In this document: piece by piece, positions 14,835 to 22,991 of the stretch | How the letters are laid out: the number at the start of each line of letters is the position of its first letter | Numbering within the stretch: position 1 is the stretch's first letter | NCBI RefSeq assembly: GCF_002412335.2 | Contig: NZ_NXIB02000033.1 | Span: 1 to 38,956, forward strand | Direction: 5' to 3' | DNA from: Tychonema bourrellyi FEM_GT703 | GTDB taxonomy: Bacteria > Cyanobacteriota > Cyanobacteriia > Cyanobacteriales > Microcoleaceae | DNA length: 38,956 nucleotides | Notes under the pieces: model-generated | Told to the model about the DNA's origin: nothing | Seen by the model: the letters and a program-made list of their open reading frames with translations, nothing else | The model's database searches: none | Program-made: the position numbers and the translations under genes

Positions 14835-16277
14835 ATGCGAATTTTATTTGTATCCGCCGAAGCAGCACCCCTAGCCAAGGTCGGCGGTATGGGGGATGTC
14901 GTCGGGGCTTTGCCCAAATTTTTGCGACGGATGGGCCACGATGTCCGCATCTTCATACCCTACTACGGGTTCATCCCCGACAAAATGGATGTTCCCAAAA
15001 AACCGGTTTACGAAGGCGCGGCAATGTTTGAAACCTTCTCCATTTTTGAAACTGTTTTGCCAGGCACCGATGTTCCTTTATACTTAATGCAACATCCATC
15101 TTTCTTGCCCCGCCGCGTTTACGGTGGTTTAGATGAAGATTGGAGGTTTACTTTCTTTGCTAATGCTGCTGCGGAATTTTCTTGGAATCACTGGAAGCCA
15201 CAAATCATTCACTGTCACGATTGGCATACGGGAATGATCCCGGTTTGGATGAAGCAAGACCCGGATATTAGCACAGTTTTTACTATTCACAATTTAGCGT
15301 ATCAAGGGCCGTGGCGCTGGCGTTTGGAGCAGATGACTTGGTGTCCTTGGTATATGCAAGGTCATAATACAATGGCTGCGGCGGTACAGTTTGCCGATCG
15401 AGTAAATACAGTTTCGCCAACTTATGCCCAACAAATAAAAACAGCAGCTTACGGAGAACAACTAGAAGGTTTGCTATCTTTTTTGGGCGACAAGGTATCG
15501 GGAATTCTGAATGGAATTGATACTGAGTCTTACAACCCAGAAACTGACAAGTACATCACTCAAAATTTTACTGCTGATACGCTGGAAAAGCGCCCTGCAA
15601 ACAAAATTGCGCTGCAAGAAGAAGTCGGGTTGGAAGTGAATAAAGGTGCTTTTTTGATGGGCATGGTGACGCGGCTAGTGGAACAGAAAGGGCTGGATTT
15701 AATCATCCAAATACTCGATCTATTCATGGCCTATACCGATGCTCAATTTATTGTACTCGGAACTGGCGATCGCTACTACGAAACCCAACTCTGGCAAATG
15801 ACAGCCCGCTATCCCGGCCGGATGTCCACCCAACTACTCTACAACGAAGCCCTCTCCCGTCGCGTATACGCAGGCTGCGACACCTTCCTGATGCCCAGTC
15901 GTTTCGAGCCCTGTGGCATCAGCCAAATGATCGCCCTCCGCTACGGATGCGTCCCAATGGTGCGTCGCACAGGCGGTTTAGTGGATACAGTGTCACACAA
16001 TGATCCCATAAATAACACAGGTACGGGTTACTGCTTCGATCGCTACGAACCCCTAGACTTGTTCACCTGCATGATCCGAACTTGGGAAGGTTTCCGCTAC
16101 AAAGATAAATGGAAAGAACTGCAACAGCGCGGGATGAGAGAAGATTTTAGCTGGGACATTTCTGCCAAGAAATATGTCCAGTTATACAGCGATGTTTTGG
16201 GAATACCAGTGGAAGAATCTGCACCAGAAGAATCTGCACCAGAAGAACCACTAGAATTGATTGTTGATAACAGTTAA
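14835..16277 (+). CDS. glgA: Glycogen synthase
   Basis: A 480-residue GT5-type glucosyltransferase that extends glycogen from ADP-glucose. The N-terminus is [27 protein letters not shown], holding the ADP-glucose-contact KxGG. Further landmarks are [46 protein letters not shown], the [11 protein letters not shown] start of the second Rossmann domain, and [33 protein letters not shown]. Length is normal. The C-terminus adds a small acidic repeat (EESAP twice) that I do not expect in the core family. AAGGAA lies about ten bases before the ATG. The GH57 gene at 28.7-30.9 kb may act on the same polymer. Confidence 0.96.
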   Translation: MRILFVSAEAAPLAKVGGMGDVVGALPKFLRRMGHDVRIFIPYYGFIPDKMDVPKKPVYEGAAMFETFSIFETVLPGTDVPLYLMQHPSFLPRRVYGGLDEDWRFTFFANAAAEFSWNHWKPQIIHCHDWHTGMIPVWMKQDPDISTVFTIHNLAYQGPWRWRLEQMTWCPWYMQGHNTMAAAVQFADRVNTVSPTYAQQIKTAAYGEQLEGLLSFLGDKVSGILNGIDTESYNPETDKYITQNFTADTLEKRPANKIALQEEVGLEVNKGAFLMGMVTRLVEQKGLDLIIQILDLFMAYTDAQFIVLGTGDRYYETQLWQMTARYPGRMSTQLLYNEALSRRVYAGCDTFLMPSRFEPCGISQMIALRYGCVPMVRRTGGLVDTVSHNDPINNTGTGYCFDRYEPLDLFTCMIRTWEGFRYKDKWKELQQRGMREDFSWDISAKKYVQLYSDVLGIPVEESAPEESAPEEPLELIVDNS

Positions 16278-16299
16278 TTGGTAATATAACCTTAATTGG

Positions 16300-16379
16300 G
16301 TGTTGGGTTTCGCGATCCCTCAACCCAACCTACAGATTAGTTAATAATGTAGGTTGGGTTGAGGAACGAAACCCAACAC
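16300..16379. repeat. Inverted repeat GTTGGGTTTCG...CAACCCAACCTA
   Basis: Two arms of about 30 bases (16300-16333 and 16350-16379) are complementary around a short AT loop. The same arm sequence recurs at 22797-22943 and inside the element at 28358-28579, so it is a dispersed palindrome. It lies just after glgA and could act as a terminator. Confidence 0.8.
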
Positions 16380-16426
16380 TCTGTATATAACCGATTTGAT
16401 CTTACTACCAATGCCCTGTTTAGTCA

Positions 16427-16460
16427 ATGCCCAATGCCCTATGCCCTATGCCCTATGCCC
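16427..16460. repeat. Heptad tandem repeat (ATGCCCT/ATGCCCA)
   Basis: Five seven-base units in a row, the complement of the GGGCATA heptads at 9762-9826. It ends two bases before the stop of the DUF1824 gene. Confidence 0.85.
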
Positions 16461-16462
16461 AA

Positions 16463-16891
16463 TTAAACAAATAAATCGAGAGGTAAATGACCGTAGGTTT
16501 CGCTAATTCCTCCTTCCTCAGAAGATTGACAACACACCAAAACGCCACGATAAGTTCCGATATAGCTGTCAACATAATAGGAACCTTTCAAAGTATTAAA
16601 CTTAATATAAACTGCGCTTGTAAACGAAGCAACAGAACTAGGATCAAAAACAGGTTGATATCCCAAAGCTGTTAAATAGGCTTCTAATGCAACAAAGCCT
16701 TCATCTGTCGAAGACGCACAAACTCCCAGCATTTGGTAATCAGACAAACTTGCTACTAGCAAAATAGCTTGACGCAGTTCCTGTTTTTCCAGCGACGATG
16801 CTACAGATTGCATATCTAGACAAGTGAAGTCTTTGAGGATTTTTTGTGATTGTTCAAGGGTTAGGGTAGTCAGGTTTTGAGTAGACATCAA
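16463..16891 (-). CDS. DUF1824 family protein
   Basis: A 142-residue soluble protein with the pattern I associate with cyanobacterial DUF1824: LRQAILLVASLSDYQMLGVCASSTDEGFVALEAYLTALGY early on, then VYIKFNTLKGSYYVDSYIGTYRGVLVCCQS and the closing ISETYGHLPLDLF. Function is unknown. Two ATG codons in a row could serve as start. It is convergent with glgA and lies alone, with no operon partner visible. Confidence 0.85.
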   Translation of the reverse strand: MMSTQNLTTLTLEQSQKILKDFTCLDMQSVASSLEKQELRQAILLVASLSDYQMLGVCASSTDEGFVALEAYLTALGYQPVFDPSSVASFTSAVYIKFNTLKGSYYVDSYIGTYRGVLVCCQSSEEGGISETYGHLPLDLFV

Positions 16892-16995
16892 TTGTATAGT
16901 TGACAGTTACAGTTGGAAGTTGATTATAGCATTGTGCGATCGCCTATATTGCAAAATTCACCTAAACTATAAAAAAATAGCAAAAATTATCTGAA

Positions 16996-17124
16996 TAAGC
17001 TGTTCGGCATTTAAACTTAGGGGCGTAGGGTGCGTCAGTATTATCAGGTTTTCCGTTTCAGCGTCAGGGTTCTAGCTGACGCACCCTACTAGCCTCGTTA
17101 CTGGTTTAAATGGAGAACAGCTTA
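16996..17124. mobile_element. MITE-like element, family 2 (TIR TAAGCTGTTCGGCATTTAAAC)
   Basis: A 129-bp element with inverted ends TAAGCTGTTCGGCATTTAAA and TTTAAATGGAGAACAGCTTA (two to three mismatches). Inside, GTAGGGTGCGTCAG faces CTGACGCACCCTAC, with the phrase GGTTTTCCGTTTCAG between. The TA at both outer ends suggests a TA target duplication, as for Tc1/IS630-related MITEs. A longer copy lies at 35467-35686 and truncated copies at 32371-32582. No transposase is in the window. Confidence 0.8.
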
Positions 17125-17185
17125 TTACTGAATTTGCCTCCATTAATGGTAAACATGAATAAGAAACAGACCAGTGAGGAGACAG

Positions 17186-18121
17186 ATGAAGAACCACCAA
17201 TTGTTAGACAAGGGCAAAACTCCGCTAAACTTTCTCTTTCGACTGCTACACAAAACCAAAACCATCTATTTAATTCTGATATTTTTAATCAGTATTGGTA
17301 TTTCTGGATGGACTGTAGAAGCTTATTTTGTCAGAATTCCCATTTTCGGCTTTCACAATATTGTAGATATGCAGAATCCTGCCGACTTACCACCTCGTAG
17401 ACGTAGTTTTCCAACCGACTATAGCAAACAAAATTTGGCAATATTTTTAGAATACTTAGTTCAACAAAACTACTGGTTTTTATCATCTCAAGACTTGTAT
17501 ACATATTTTATTAACAAGTCAAAGCCAGTACCACCGGAACACCAGGGTCAAAAACCAATTATGATCACCTTTGACGACGGCTACAAAGGCGTTCATACAA
17601 ATGCACTACCCATTATAGAAAAACTATCATTTATCTATAAAGAAAAAGGCAAATTTGTTTTGTTTGTCAATCCGCATTTTTTGGGTGTAGATATGGGCAA
17701 AGCATTTTTACCTCACACTACCTGCAACGATTTAAGAGAGGGATATAAAAAGGGATTTTATGATATTCAATCTCACGGTTTTACTCATAAAAACTTAACT
17801 ACCCTCAGTGGAAAAAAATTAGAATTTGAGATTGCTAAATCCAAGTCTGTTTTGAGAAAATGTATGATCAATTTAGACAAAAATAAACTTGTCGGTGCTC
17901 ACATAGCTTATCCCTACGGTGCATCAGATTGGGAAGTGGAAAGTATTTTACCTAAATATCATTTAAGTGGGTTTTTGTACGATAATAATTTGTTGAGAGT
18001 TAGCCGACTGAGAAATAACTATCGCATCTCTCGGATGACTGTTAACAAAGATATGTTGCCTACCTATTTAATTCGGATAGCTGAAAGGAGTTCTACTTTA
18101 AGAAAGAAAAGGTGGTTTTAG
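17186..18121 (+). CDS. Membrane-anchored polysaccharide deacetylase (CE4/NodB fold)
   Basis: A 311-residue protein. I start at the ATG with GAGGAG four bases upstream; a GTG 12 bp earlier is also possible. An N-terminal signal anchor (IYLILIFLISIGISGW, about residues 26-42) places the domain outside the cytoplasmic membrane. The NodB fold shows IFGFHNI, the metal and catalytic motif IMITFDDGYKG, and the second metal motif SHGFTHKNL, followed by IAYPYGASDWEV. Such enzymes remove acetyl groups from cell-wall or exopolysaccharide sugars. Upstream is a family 2 MITE-like element; no sugar gene is adjacent. Confidence 0.9.
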   Translation: MKNHQLLDKGKTPLNFLFRLLHKTKTIYLILIFLISIGISGWTVEAYFVRIPIFGFHNIVDMQNPADLPPRRRSFPTDYSKQNLAIFLEYLVQQNYWFLSSQDLYTYFINKSKPVPPEHQGQKPIMITFDDGYKGVHTNALPIIEKLSFIYKEKGKFVLFVNPHFLGVDMGKAFLPHTTCNDLREGYKKGFYDIQSHGFTHKNLTTLSGKKLEFEIAKSKSVLRKCMINLDKNKLVGAHIAYPYGASDWEVESILPKYHLSGFLYDNNLLRVSRLRNNYRISRMTVNKDMLPTYLIRIAERSSTLRKKRWF

Positions 18122-18208
18122 TCCAAAAGCTGGTTCATTTGTACCCTGAGTTATTGACAAATATAGCTGGTAAAATCCACCCCTATAGTCAATATCTTGA
18201 GTAACTTT

Positions 18209-18253
18209 TTCCCAATTCCCAATTCCCAAGTCCCAATTCCCAATTCCCAATTA
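18209..18253. repeat. Heptad tandem repeat (ATTCCCA type)
   Basis: Six or so seven-base units TTCCCAA, one varied to GTCCCAA, run up to the stop of the reverse transcriptase gene. Confidence 0.85.
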
Positions 18254-19648
18254 CCGTTTATTCTTAATTCGTTGAACCTGTTCTAAAAATTCTGCACCTT
18301 TTTCAGGATTTACCATTGCCACAAAGTTAGCAAAGCCTTGAATCGATGCGATCACATCCTCCGAATTCCCCCAACGCTTCCCATCAGGCCCATCTTTTTC
18401 AATTTGAAATAAAGTAGCGCGGAATCGTTTCAATACTTTTTTAGAAATACTGAGATGTTCGTTTACGACAATTCCAGTGACTTCTTGCTGTCGATTTTTT
18501 CGCAAAATTCTAGTCTTTTCTTCGTTAATCACAAATCCTTCATGAGCGACAATCGACTCTGTGTGCCTCAGTATATTACAAATGTTTTGCAGGCTGTCTC
18601 CTGATGCCGAAAATGTCAAATCGTCGGCGTAGCGAGTGTAAACAAATCCCAATTCGCTCGCCATGCGATCGAGCCGTTGGTCGAGGCGACGGCACAGTAT
18701 ATTTGTAATAGCTGGACTTGCCGGAGAACCTTGGGGCAAATGGCGTTCTGTAACTGCGACAAAATAAGTTTTGCTGTCTAATTCTACTTCTTCAATCTCC
18801 GGTTCTGTGCACAGCAATCCAAAAATTGTGGCAGCGGCTTCTGAGTATCCAAAAGATTGAAAAAGCCCTTTAACTCGCTTGTAAGAAATTGAGGGAAAAA
18901 AGTTTTTGAGGTCGAAGTTGATAATAACTTCTGAGCCGACATGAGGTTGAGCATTTGTGACGATTGAATGGCTGGAGCGGAAGCCGTGGGCGCAGTTGTG
19001 CAGTTCGAGTTTTTCTAAGATATTGACAAGAATCCAGTGCTGTGCTGCTTTAAGTCGGGGCATGGGAGCAGAAATTAGCCTTTCTCCGCCAGTTTTTTTG
19101 GGTATTTTAAACCGGATGTAGTGGGAGATGTGGGAGGTTTTGCGATCGAACGCCAGAAACCGCAATTGTCCGACACTAATCTCCATTGCAGCGGCAATTT
19201 CTGCTGCTGTATTGCACAGCGGTAACTGATAGTTTTGCAACCGTTCTTCGTTGCAGTTAGTGTTGTTAAGTCCGGCGGATACGCCGTCACCTAAATAGCA
19301 AATTTCTTGTTGTTTTCGCTGCTGCCAATTTTCGGCGCGTTCTTGCCGTTCTTTTTCGCGCCGTTCTTTAGTTTCCTGCTGTTTTTGGCGCGACTGAATC
19401 AACCGCTGTTTTAGCATTTCCTTGCGGAGTGCTTGTTCGTTGTGCAGCAGCGAATTTTCCCGGCGCAGTTCGTCAAGTTCTCGCCGAATTTCGCCCATGC
19501 GCCGAATTTCGTCGGCGGGATCTTCTGGAATTTCGCCTTGTGCGGGCCAGAAACCGAAGCGGATCATTTCTTCGAGAATGAATTCTTCTTTGCTGGTGGA
19601 ACGGATGCGATCGTACAATTCTTGGCGAGTGCGCGGCTGATCTGTCAT
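18251..19648 (-). CDS. Retron-type reverse transcriptase with coiled-coil N-terminus (Mx162-like)
   Basis: A 465-residue reverse transcriptase. Residues ~45-115 are a charged coiled coil. From ~145 the retron RT core follows: the start domain QLRFLAFDRKTSHISHYIRF, the retron NAxxH motif (NAQPH, 232-236), the first catalytic Asp246 in INFDLKNFFPSI, LPQGSPASP (304-312), RYADDL with Asp342-343, and the retron VTG triplet (VTGIVVN, 390-396). The arrangement and many phrases resemble the myxobacterial Mx162 RT from memory. No group II intron maturase domain is visible. Retron RTs copy a structured RNA into msDNA and often act in phage defence. The 90-bp gap before it is too short for an msr-msd; a candidate RNA lies 1.5 kb upstream on the same strand. 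Confidence 0.9.
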   Translation of the reverse strand: MTDQPRTRQELYDRIRSTSKEEFILEEMIRFGFWPAQGEIPEDPADEIRRMGEIRRELDELRRENSLLHNEQALRKEMLKQRLIQSRQKQQETKERREKERQERAENWQQRKQQEICYLGDGVSAGLNNTNCNEERLQNYQLPLCNTAAEIAAAMEISVGQLRFLAFDRKTSHISHYIRFKIPKKTGGERLISAPMPRLKAAQHWILVNILEKLELHNCAHGFRSSHSIVTNAQPHVGSEVIINFDLKNFFPSISYKRVKGLFQSFGYSEAAATIFGLLCTEPEIEEVELDSKTYFVAVTERHLPQGSPASPAITNILCRRLDQRLDRMASELGFVYTRYADDLTFSASGDSLQNICNILRHTESIVAHEGFVINEEKTRILRKNRQQEVTGIVVNEHLSISKKVLKRFRATLFQIEKDGPDGKRWGNSEDVIASIQGFANFVAMVNPEKGAEFLEQVQRIKNKR

Positions 19649-19738
19649 ATCGATTTTAGATTTTAGATTTGAGATTTGAGATTAGGGCGGTGGAGTTTAA
19701 CTCTCCATCCTCAAACGTCGCTGTCAACTATCAACTGT

Positions 19739-20419
19739 TTAAATCAATCCGCGTTTTTTCAGCCTAGCGAGTGCGTCTTCGGCTGCATTTTTCTCGGCAT
19801 CTTTCTTGCTTCGGCCTTTACCTTCTCCGAATTCCTTGTCAGCAACGCAAACTTTAGCGAGGAATTCGGGGGCGTGAGGGGTTCCTCCTGCTTGGACTGT
19901 CACGTATTTCGGCGGAGTTGTGCCGACATTGGCTTGCACCCATTCCTGAAAGCGGTTTTTCGAGTCTACAGTCGATCGCGTTTCCACAACATTTTCCGGC
20001 ACTGAATCAAACATTTGTCGCACAAATTTGCGAACTTTGTCCATATCTTGCGTGTCGAGATAGTAAGCACCAATAAATGCTTCAAAGGTGCTACTGAGCA
20101 AATTAGGATTGGTAATGCCACCTTCTCGATGAGCACCTTTTCCGAGGCGCATTCTGATATCTAAACCGATTTCAATCGCAAATCTGGCTAATTGTTTTTC
20201 ATCTACTAATGCCGATCGCCTGCGAGTCATTTGGTCTTCTCCCATTTCCGAGTGGCGCTGGTAGAGATATTCGCCACTGAGAAATGTCAGTAAAGCATCG
20301 CCGATAAATTCTAAGCGTTCGTTGTCTTCTTCGCGATAGGAGGGGTTTTCGTTGACGTAGGAACGGTGGGTTAGGGCTTGGCGAAAGAGTTTTTCATTGT
20401 TGAATTCTGGAAGGGTCAT
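19739..20419 (-). CDS. rnc: Ribonuclease III
   Basis: A 226-residue double-strand-specific endoribonuclease from the ATG giving MTLPEFNNEKLFRQALTHRSYVNEN; an upstream ATG would add 11 residues. It has the signature NERLEFIGDALL with metal-binding Glu and Asp, and the second half-site SSTFEAFIGAYYLD. A C-terminal dsRNA-binding domain follows (DSKNRFQEWVQ ... GEGKGRSKKDAEKNAAEDAL). It looks complete and active. Cyanobacteria often keep more than one rnc copy, so this may be the housekeeping gene or a dedicated copy. It sits 90 bp upstream of the retron-type RT and 171 bp downstream of a NYN nuclease, all on one strand. Confidence 0.95.
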   Translation of the reverse strand: MTLPEFNNEKLFRQALTHRSYVNENPSYREEDNERLEFIGDALLTFLSGEYLYQRHSEMGEDQMTRRRSALVDEKQLARFAIEIGLDIRMRLGKGAHREGGITNPNLLSSTFEAFIGAYYLDTQDMDKVRKFVRQMFDSVPENVVETRSTVDSKNRFQEWVQANVGTTPPKYVTVQAGGTPHAPEFLAKVCVADKEFGEGKGRSKKDAEKNAAEDALARLKKRGLI

Positions 20420-20589
20420 TTGTATTTCTTTTGTTGGGCTAGTTAATTGCATGGAAGTTTGTTTTTGAAGTTTTGTGTTGTGATGTGGGTGAACATGAAA
20501 CAGCCGCAGATGGCCGTAGGTTGGGAGAATCTAGTCTATCAAATAAACTGGATTTTTGCGATCGGCGGCAAGGTAAATTTCAGGGAGAT

Positions 20590-21099
20590 TTAGGCTGCTA
20601 GTTTGTAGCTCTCAAGCAACTTCGGTAATTCATCCAGAAAGTAGAATTCATTCGCAAGCCTTTCCAGATTTTTATTTTCACTATCTCGTCGAGCCACGAT
20701 TATCACCTTTTTACCCTTGTCTTGCAGCTTAGGAATCAAGATTTCGTTATAGCCGTCTCCAGACCCAATGATAAATGTATGTGAATATGGACTAATTGCT
20801 GCTTCACCAGAACAGTCGAACAACAAACTAAAGTCAGCAGCATTTTTGATTGTCTGAAATACATTAACACATTCCCAGCCAAGATTAACTAAGGTTCTTT
20901 TGTTTTCTTGATAAACCTTGTGGTCTTTTTCCCAATAGTCATAAGCTTTTTTGTTGACTACATATCCCAATGAATTTCCCAAAAGCAATAAGTTGTTTGC
21001 TAGCTTTTTATCTGGGATATTCTGATAATCCCAATAAATTGAAACTAAAGATTGTTGCTGGCTGATTTGTTTGCCAATTACTAAATGATTGTCCGTCAT
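20590..21099 (-). CDS. NYN-domain (PIN-like) putative ribonuclease
   Basis: A 169-residue protein matching the NYN/LabA-type fold. The first acidic site is IYWDYQNIP (about residues 21-29), with N and D typical of the family. The second is KNAADFSLLFDC (104-115), and SGDGYNEILIPKLQDKGKKVIIV (132-154) supplies the third acid and the closing strand. NYN proteins are metal-dependent single-strand ribonucleases related to PIN domains; the fold is used in RNA processing and in defence. The ATG directly follows the structured gap at 21.1-21.8 kb and the gene reads toward rnc and the RT, so the three could be co-transcribed. The substrate is unknown. Confidence 0.85.
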   Translation of the reverse strand: MTDNHLVIGKQISQQQSLVSIYWDYQNIPDKKLANNLLLLGNSLGYVVNKKAYDYWEKDHKVYQENKRTLVNLGWECVNVFQTIKNAADFSLLFDCSGEAAISPYSHTFIIGSGDGYNEILIPKLQDKGKKVIIVARRDSENKNLERLANEFYFLDELPKLLESYKLAA

Positions 21100-21144
21100 T
21101 TTTATGTGTCCTAAAACTAATGTTTGCAGGACAGCATCAATAAA

Positions 21145-21521
21145 CTAAGCATCTAACCAAAGAAGTATTGTCTTTAAGTTCGCTTAAAAGGGATATTTCC
21201 CATTTAACCAAACTCTTGACTCACACAGTATGAATTTAGTGTGTACTTGCTTGGTTAGCGTCTCAGCGATAGAATGTATCGATTTCGGAAAGGGGTAGTA
21301 ATAACCCGTTGATATGGACATTTAATTAGATGTCATACCAACCGACCTACTTCTTTTTTAGTTGAAACGACATTAACCTGAATGTCTATATCAACGAGGA
21401 TTTAGGATTTCTGCCCGAAATTGAACATTCTACCGCTGAGACGACTTAACCGACACTCTTTGCTTTTGAATGCGGGTGTCTATCTGAGCTGTATGCTTTT
21501 TAACCTAGCATCCTAAGCATC
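21145..21521 (-). ncRNA. Candidate structured RNA, possibly the retron msr-msd
   Basis: A nested hairpin of about 185 bases fills much of this gap. Outer arms CGTCTCAGCGATAGAATGT (21259-21277) and 21425-21443 pair over 19 bases with one mismatch, which is a G-U pair in the minus-strand RNA. A 7-base ATTTCGG/CCGAAAT pair follows (21282 and 21415), then inner arms CGTTGATATGGACATT (21307-21322) and 21381-21396 pair over 16 bases with one mismatch. The loop is 58 bases. Smaller hairpins lie on both sides (for example TAACCAA/TTGGTTA at about 21205-21257 and GACAC/GTGTC at about 21452-21480). A direct CTAAGCATC repeat flanks it at 21145 and 21513. The size is close to a large msDNA such as Mx162. 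I could not find convincing a1/a2 end repeats, so the strand and role are inference. Confidence 0.5.
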
Positions 21522-21715
21522 GGATGTCAAGTATCAAGTAAAAACAATTTAATTCCCCTTATCGCAATTCCTGAAACTCTTGTGGGGTGGGCTTCTAGCC
21601 CGCCCAAATATCCAATTTTAATCAGGATTACTATATTTATTCCCAATAAAAAAACCGCGCGCCGCCAATTGGTTGCCCCTTCGTAAACCCCCTAGGACTA
21701 GACTGCTCAACTCCA

Positions 21716-21788
21716 GCGGGGCCAGGTACTACTGCTCATTGGCTTCACGGAAGCCAAACCGCAATAGCAGTAGTACCTGAAGCCCCGC
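21716..21788. repeat. Strong hairpin just downstream of the SWIM-type gene
   Basis: Arms GCGGGGC.AGGTACTACTGCT (21716-21736) and AGCAGTAGTACCT...GCCCCGC (21766-21788) pair over 20 bases with small bulges. A small inner hairpin GGCTTC/GAAGCC lies at 21741-21755. Weaker pairing (ACTAG/CTAGT) may extend it to about 21693-21811. It begins 30 bp after the stop at 21819 on the minus strand. It may be a terminator, a mobile palindrome that cut the gene, or an alternative retron RNA. A separate GGGCT/AGCCC hairpin is at about 21588-21602. Confidence 0.7.
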
Positions 21789-21818
21789 ACAGTCAAGAGC
21801 TGGCTAGTGATGCTTGTC

Positions 21819-22739
21819 TCAACTAATCGATCGCGCGCAAATCACCTCTTTCCCCCAAGGATCAAAGATCACACGCACCGGTTCCCCCGGTTTCAGGTGG
21901 TAGCGCATACTCCGTGGCCCTTGTTTTTCCTTGTGGCGGCGCAGGATAAAACAAATATTATGGATGTCCATCGGGTGCAAATCGAATTGCACGGCTGGTA
22001 AAGACATGGCGGAACTGACTTGCAGAAATCCTCTCACCCAACTGTCAGGTAAATCAATTTTGACTTCTTTAAATGACTCTTCATTTACTGTCTGAACTTC
22101 AAAACCGGAGGGGTCTACTTGCAGGGAAGTTGTCTTGTAACTGCGGATTTTTTGGAATTCATCGTAAAGCGTGGCGGAGTAGTCGATGTTAGTTGTGCCA
22201 CAGGCAAATTCACTGATATTTTGAAAGACTTCGTAGCTGGCACTTAATCTTCCGTAACTCGATTCATCTTGGCTGAAACACTCAAAAAATACTTCGTCTG
22301 GATGAACTGTAATTACGGGGTCGAGTACGAACCAAGCATCGCGGTCTTTTTGATAAAGGTAGTTGAAGTATTGTTGTCTGGCTTGATAAAAAGGTGCTAA
22401 ACGTTGGGAACTCAGCTTGGTTAATTCGCTTAATTCTGATTGCAGTGGCTGAATTTTATTGGCGACTTCTTGGCGCTGGGATGCTACTAGCTGCCAGTCT
22501 ATTTCTTGTTGTTGGGCAACCCATTCTTTGTAAGCTGTTTTGTCTTTTGGTTTGAAGCTCATGTCGGAAACAACGACATCATGTAGGGCGCTGATGGCTT
22601 CGCGAAAGGCGACGTTTTGACGCAGTTCTCCGATAAAATAAGTTGGCGGACGTTTGGTGTCTGGGGAGAAAGACATTTGGGTGTTGCCGCCGCTTTCTGT
22701 GACTCCGGTGTTGCCTTTGTAAGAGTAGTTAAATTCCAT
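21819..22739 (-). CDS. Protein resembling the N-terminal part of a retron-associated WH-SWIM protein
   Basis: A 306-residue protein starting MEFNYSYKGNTGVTESGG. It has phrases such as FREAISALHDVVVSDMSFKPKDKTAYKEW, a central Gln/Leu/Ser-rich helical stretch (about residues 75-115), FYQARQQYFNYLYQKDRDAWFVLDPVITVHPDEVFFECFSQDES, and SWVRGFLQVSSAMSLP. From memory these match the front half of cyanobacterial proteins that go on to a winged helix and a SWIM zinc finger (CxC...CxH). Those parts are absent: the frame stops at 21819 and no SWIM motif is seen in the following 700 bp. It may be a truncated gene or a short family form. It reads in the same direction as the WGR/HEAT gene upstream and the RT downstream. 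Confidence 0.55.
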   Translation of the reverse strand: MEFNYSYKGNTGVTESGGNTQMSFSPDTKRPPTYFIGELRQNVAFREAISALHDVVVSDMSFKPKDKTAYKEWVAQQQEIDWQLVASQRQEVANKIQPLQSELSELTKLSSQRLAPFYQARQQYFNYLYQKDRDAWFVLDPVITVHPDEVFFECFSQDESSYGRLSASYEVFQNISEFACGTTNIDYSATLYDEFQKIRSYKTTSLQVDPSGFEVQTVNEESFKEVKIDLPDSWVRGFLQVSSAMSLPAVQFDLHPMDIHNICFILRRHKEKQGPRSMRYHLKPGEPVRVIFDPWGKEVICARSIS

Positions 22740-22796
22740 AATAATTACCTGTTATATCGTTTATGGTTGTTTATGAATGATTTAACCGCAGGTGGT

Positions 22797-22943
22797 AGGT
22801 TGGGTTGAGGAACGAAACCCAACTTCAATAGACATCTCCTAAAAAGCCACTCTTGAACAGGCAGGATGCCTGTTCCACAATAATTATGGGAGATGTCTAA
22901 TGTCTATAAGTTGTTGGGTTTCGCGAGGCTCAACCCAACCTAC
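22797..22943. repeat. Inverted repeat with a 69-bp palindromic element nested inside
   Basis: The arms GGTTGGGTTGAGGAACGAAA (about 22798) and GTTGGGTTTCGCGAGGCTCA (about 22914) are the dispersed repeat seen at 16300-16379. Between them lies a 69-bp element (22830-22898) with ends AGACATCTCC/GGAGATGTCT, flanked by TA, and a GAACAGGCAGGATGCCTGTTC core. This occupies most of the 252-bp gap between the WGR/HEAT and SWIM-type genes. Confidence 0.82.
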
Positions 22944-22991
22944 GAAATATCGCCCCTCCTAATATCAAAATTCAACAAATCTTATTGGAAA

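Noticed and set aside
19649-19738. Retron msr-msd directly upstream of the RT
   Set aside because: Only 90 bp, partly heptad-like ATTTTAG repeats, with no long stem. The gap at 21.1-21.8 kb is a better candidate.
21140-21540. Retron a1/a2 end repeats and branching G of the candidate RNA
   Set aside because: I compared both flanks by eye and found only a direct CTAAGCATC repeat, not a convincing inverted pair, so no boundaries are claimed.
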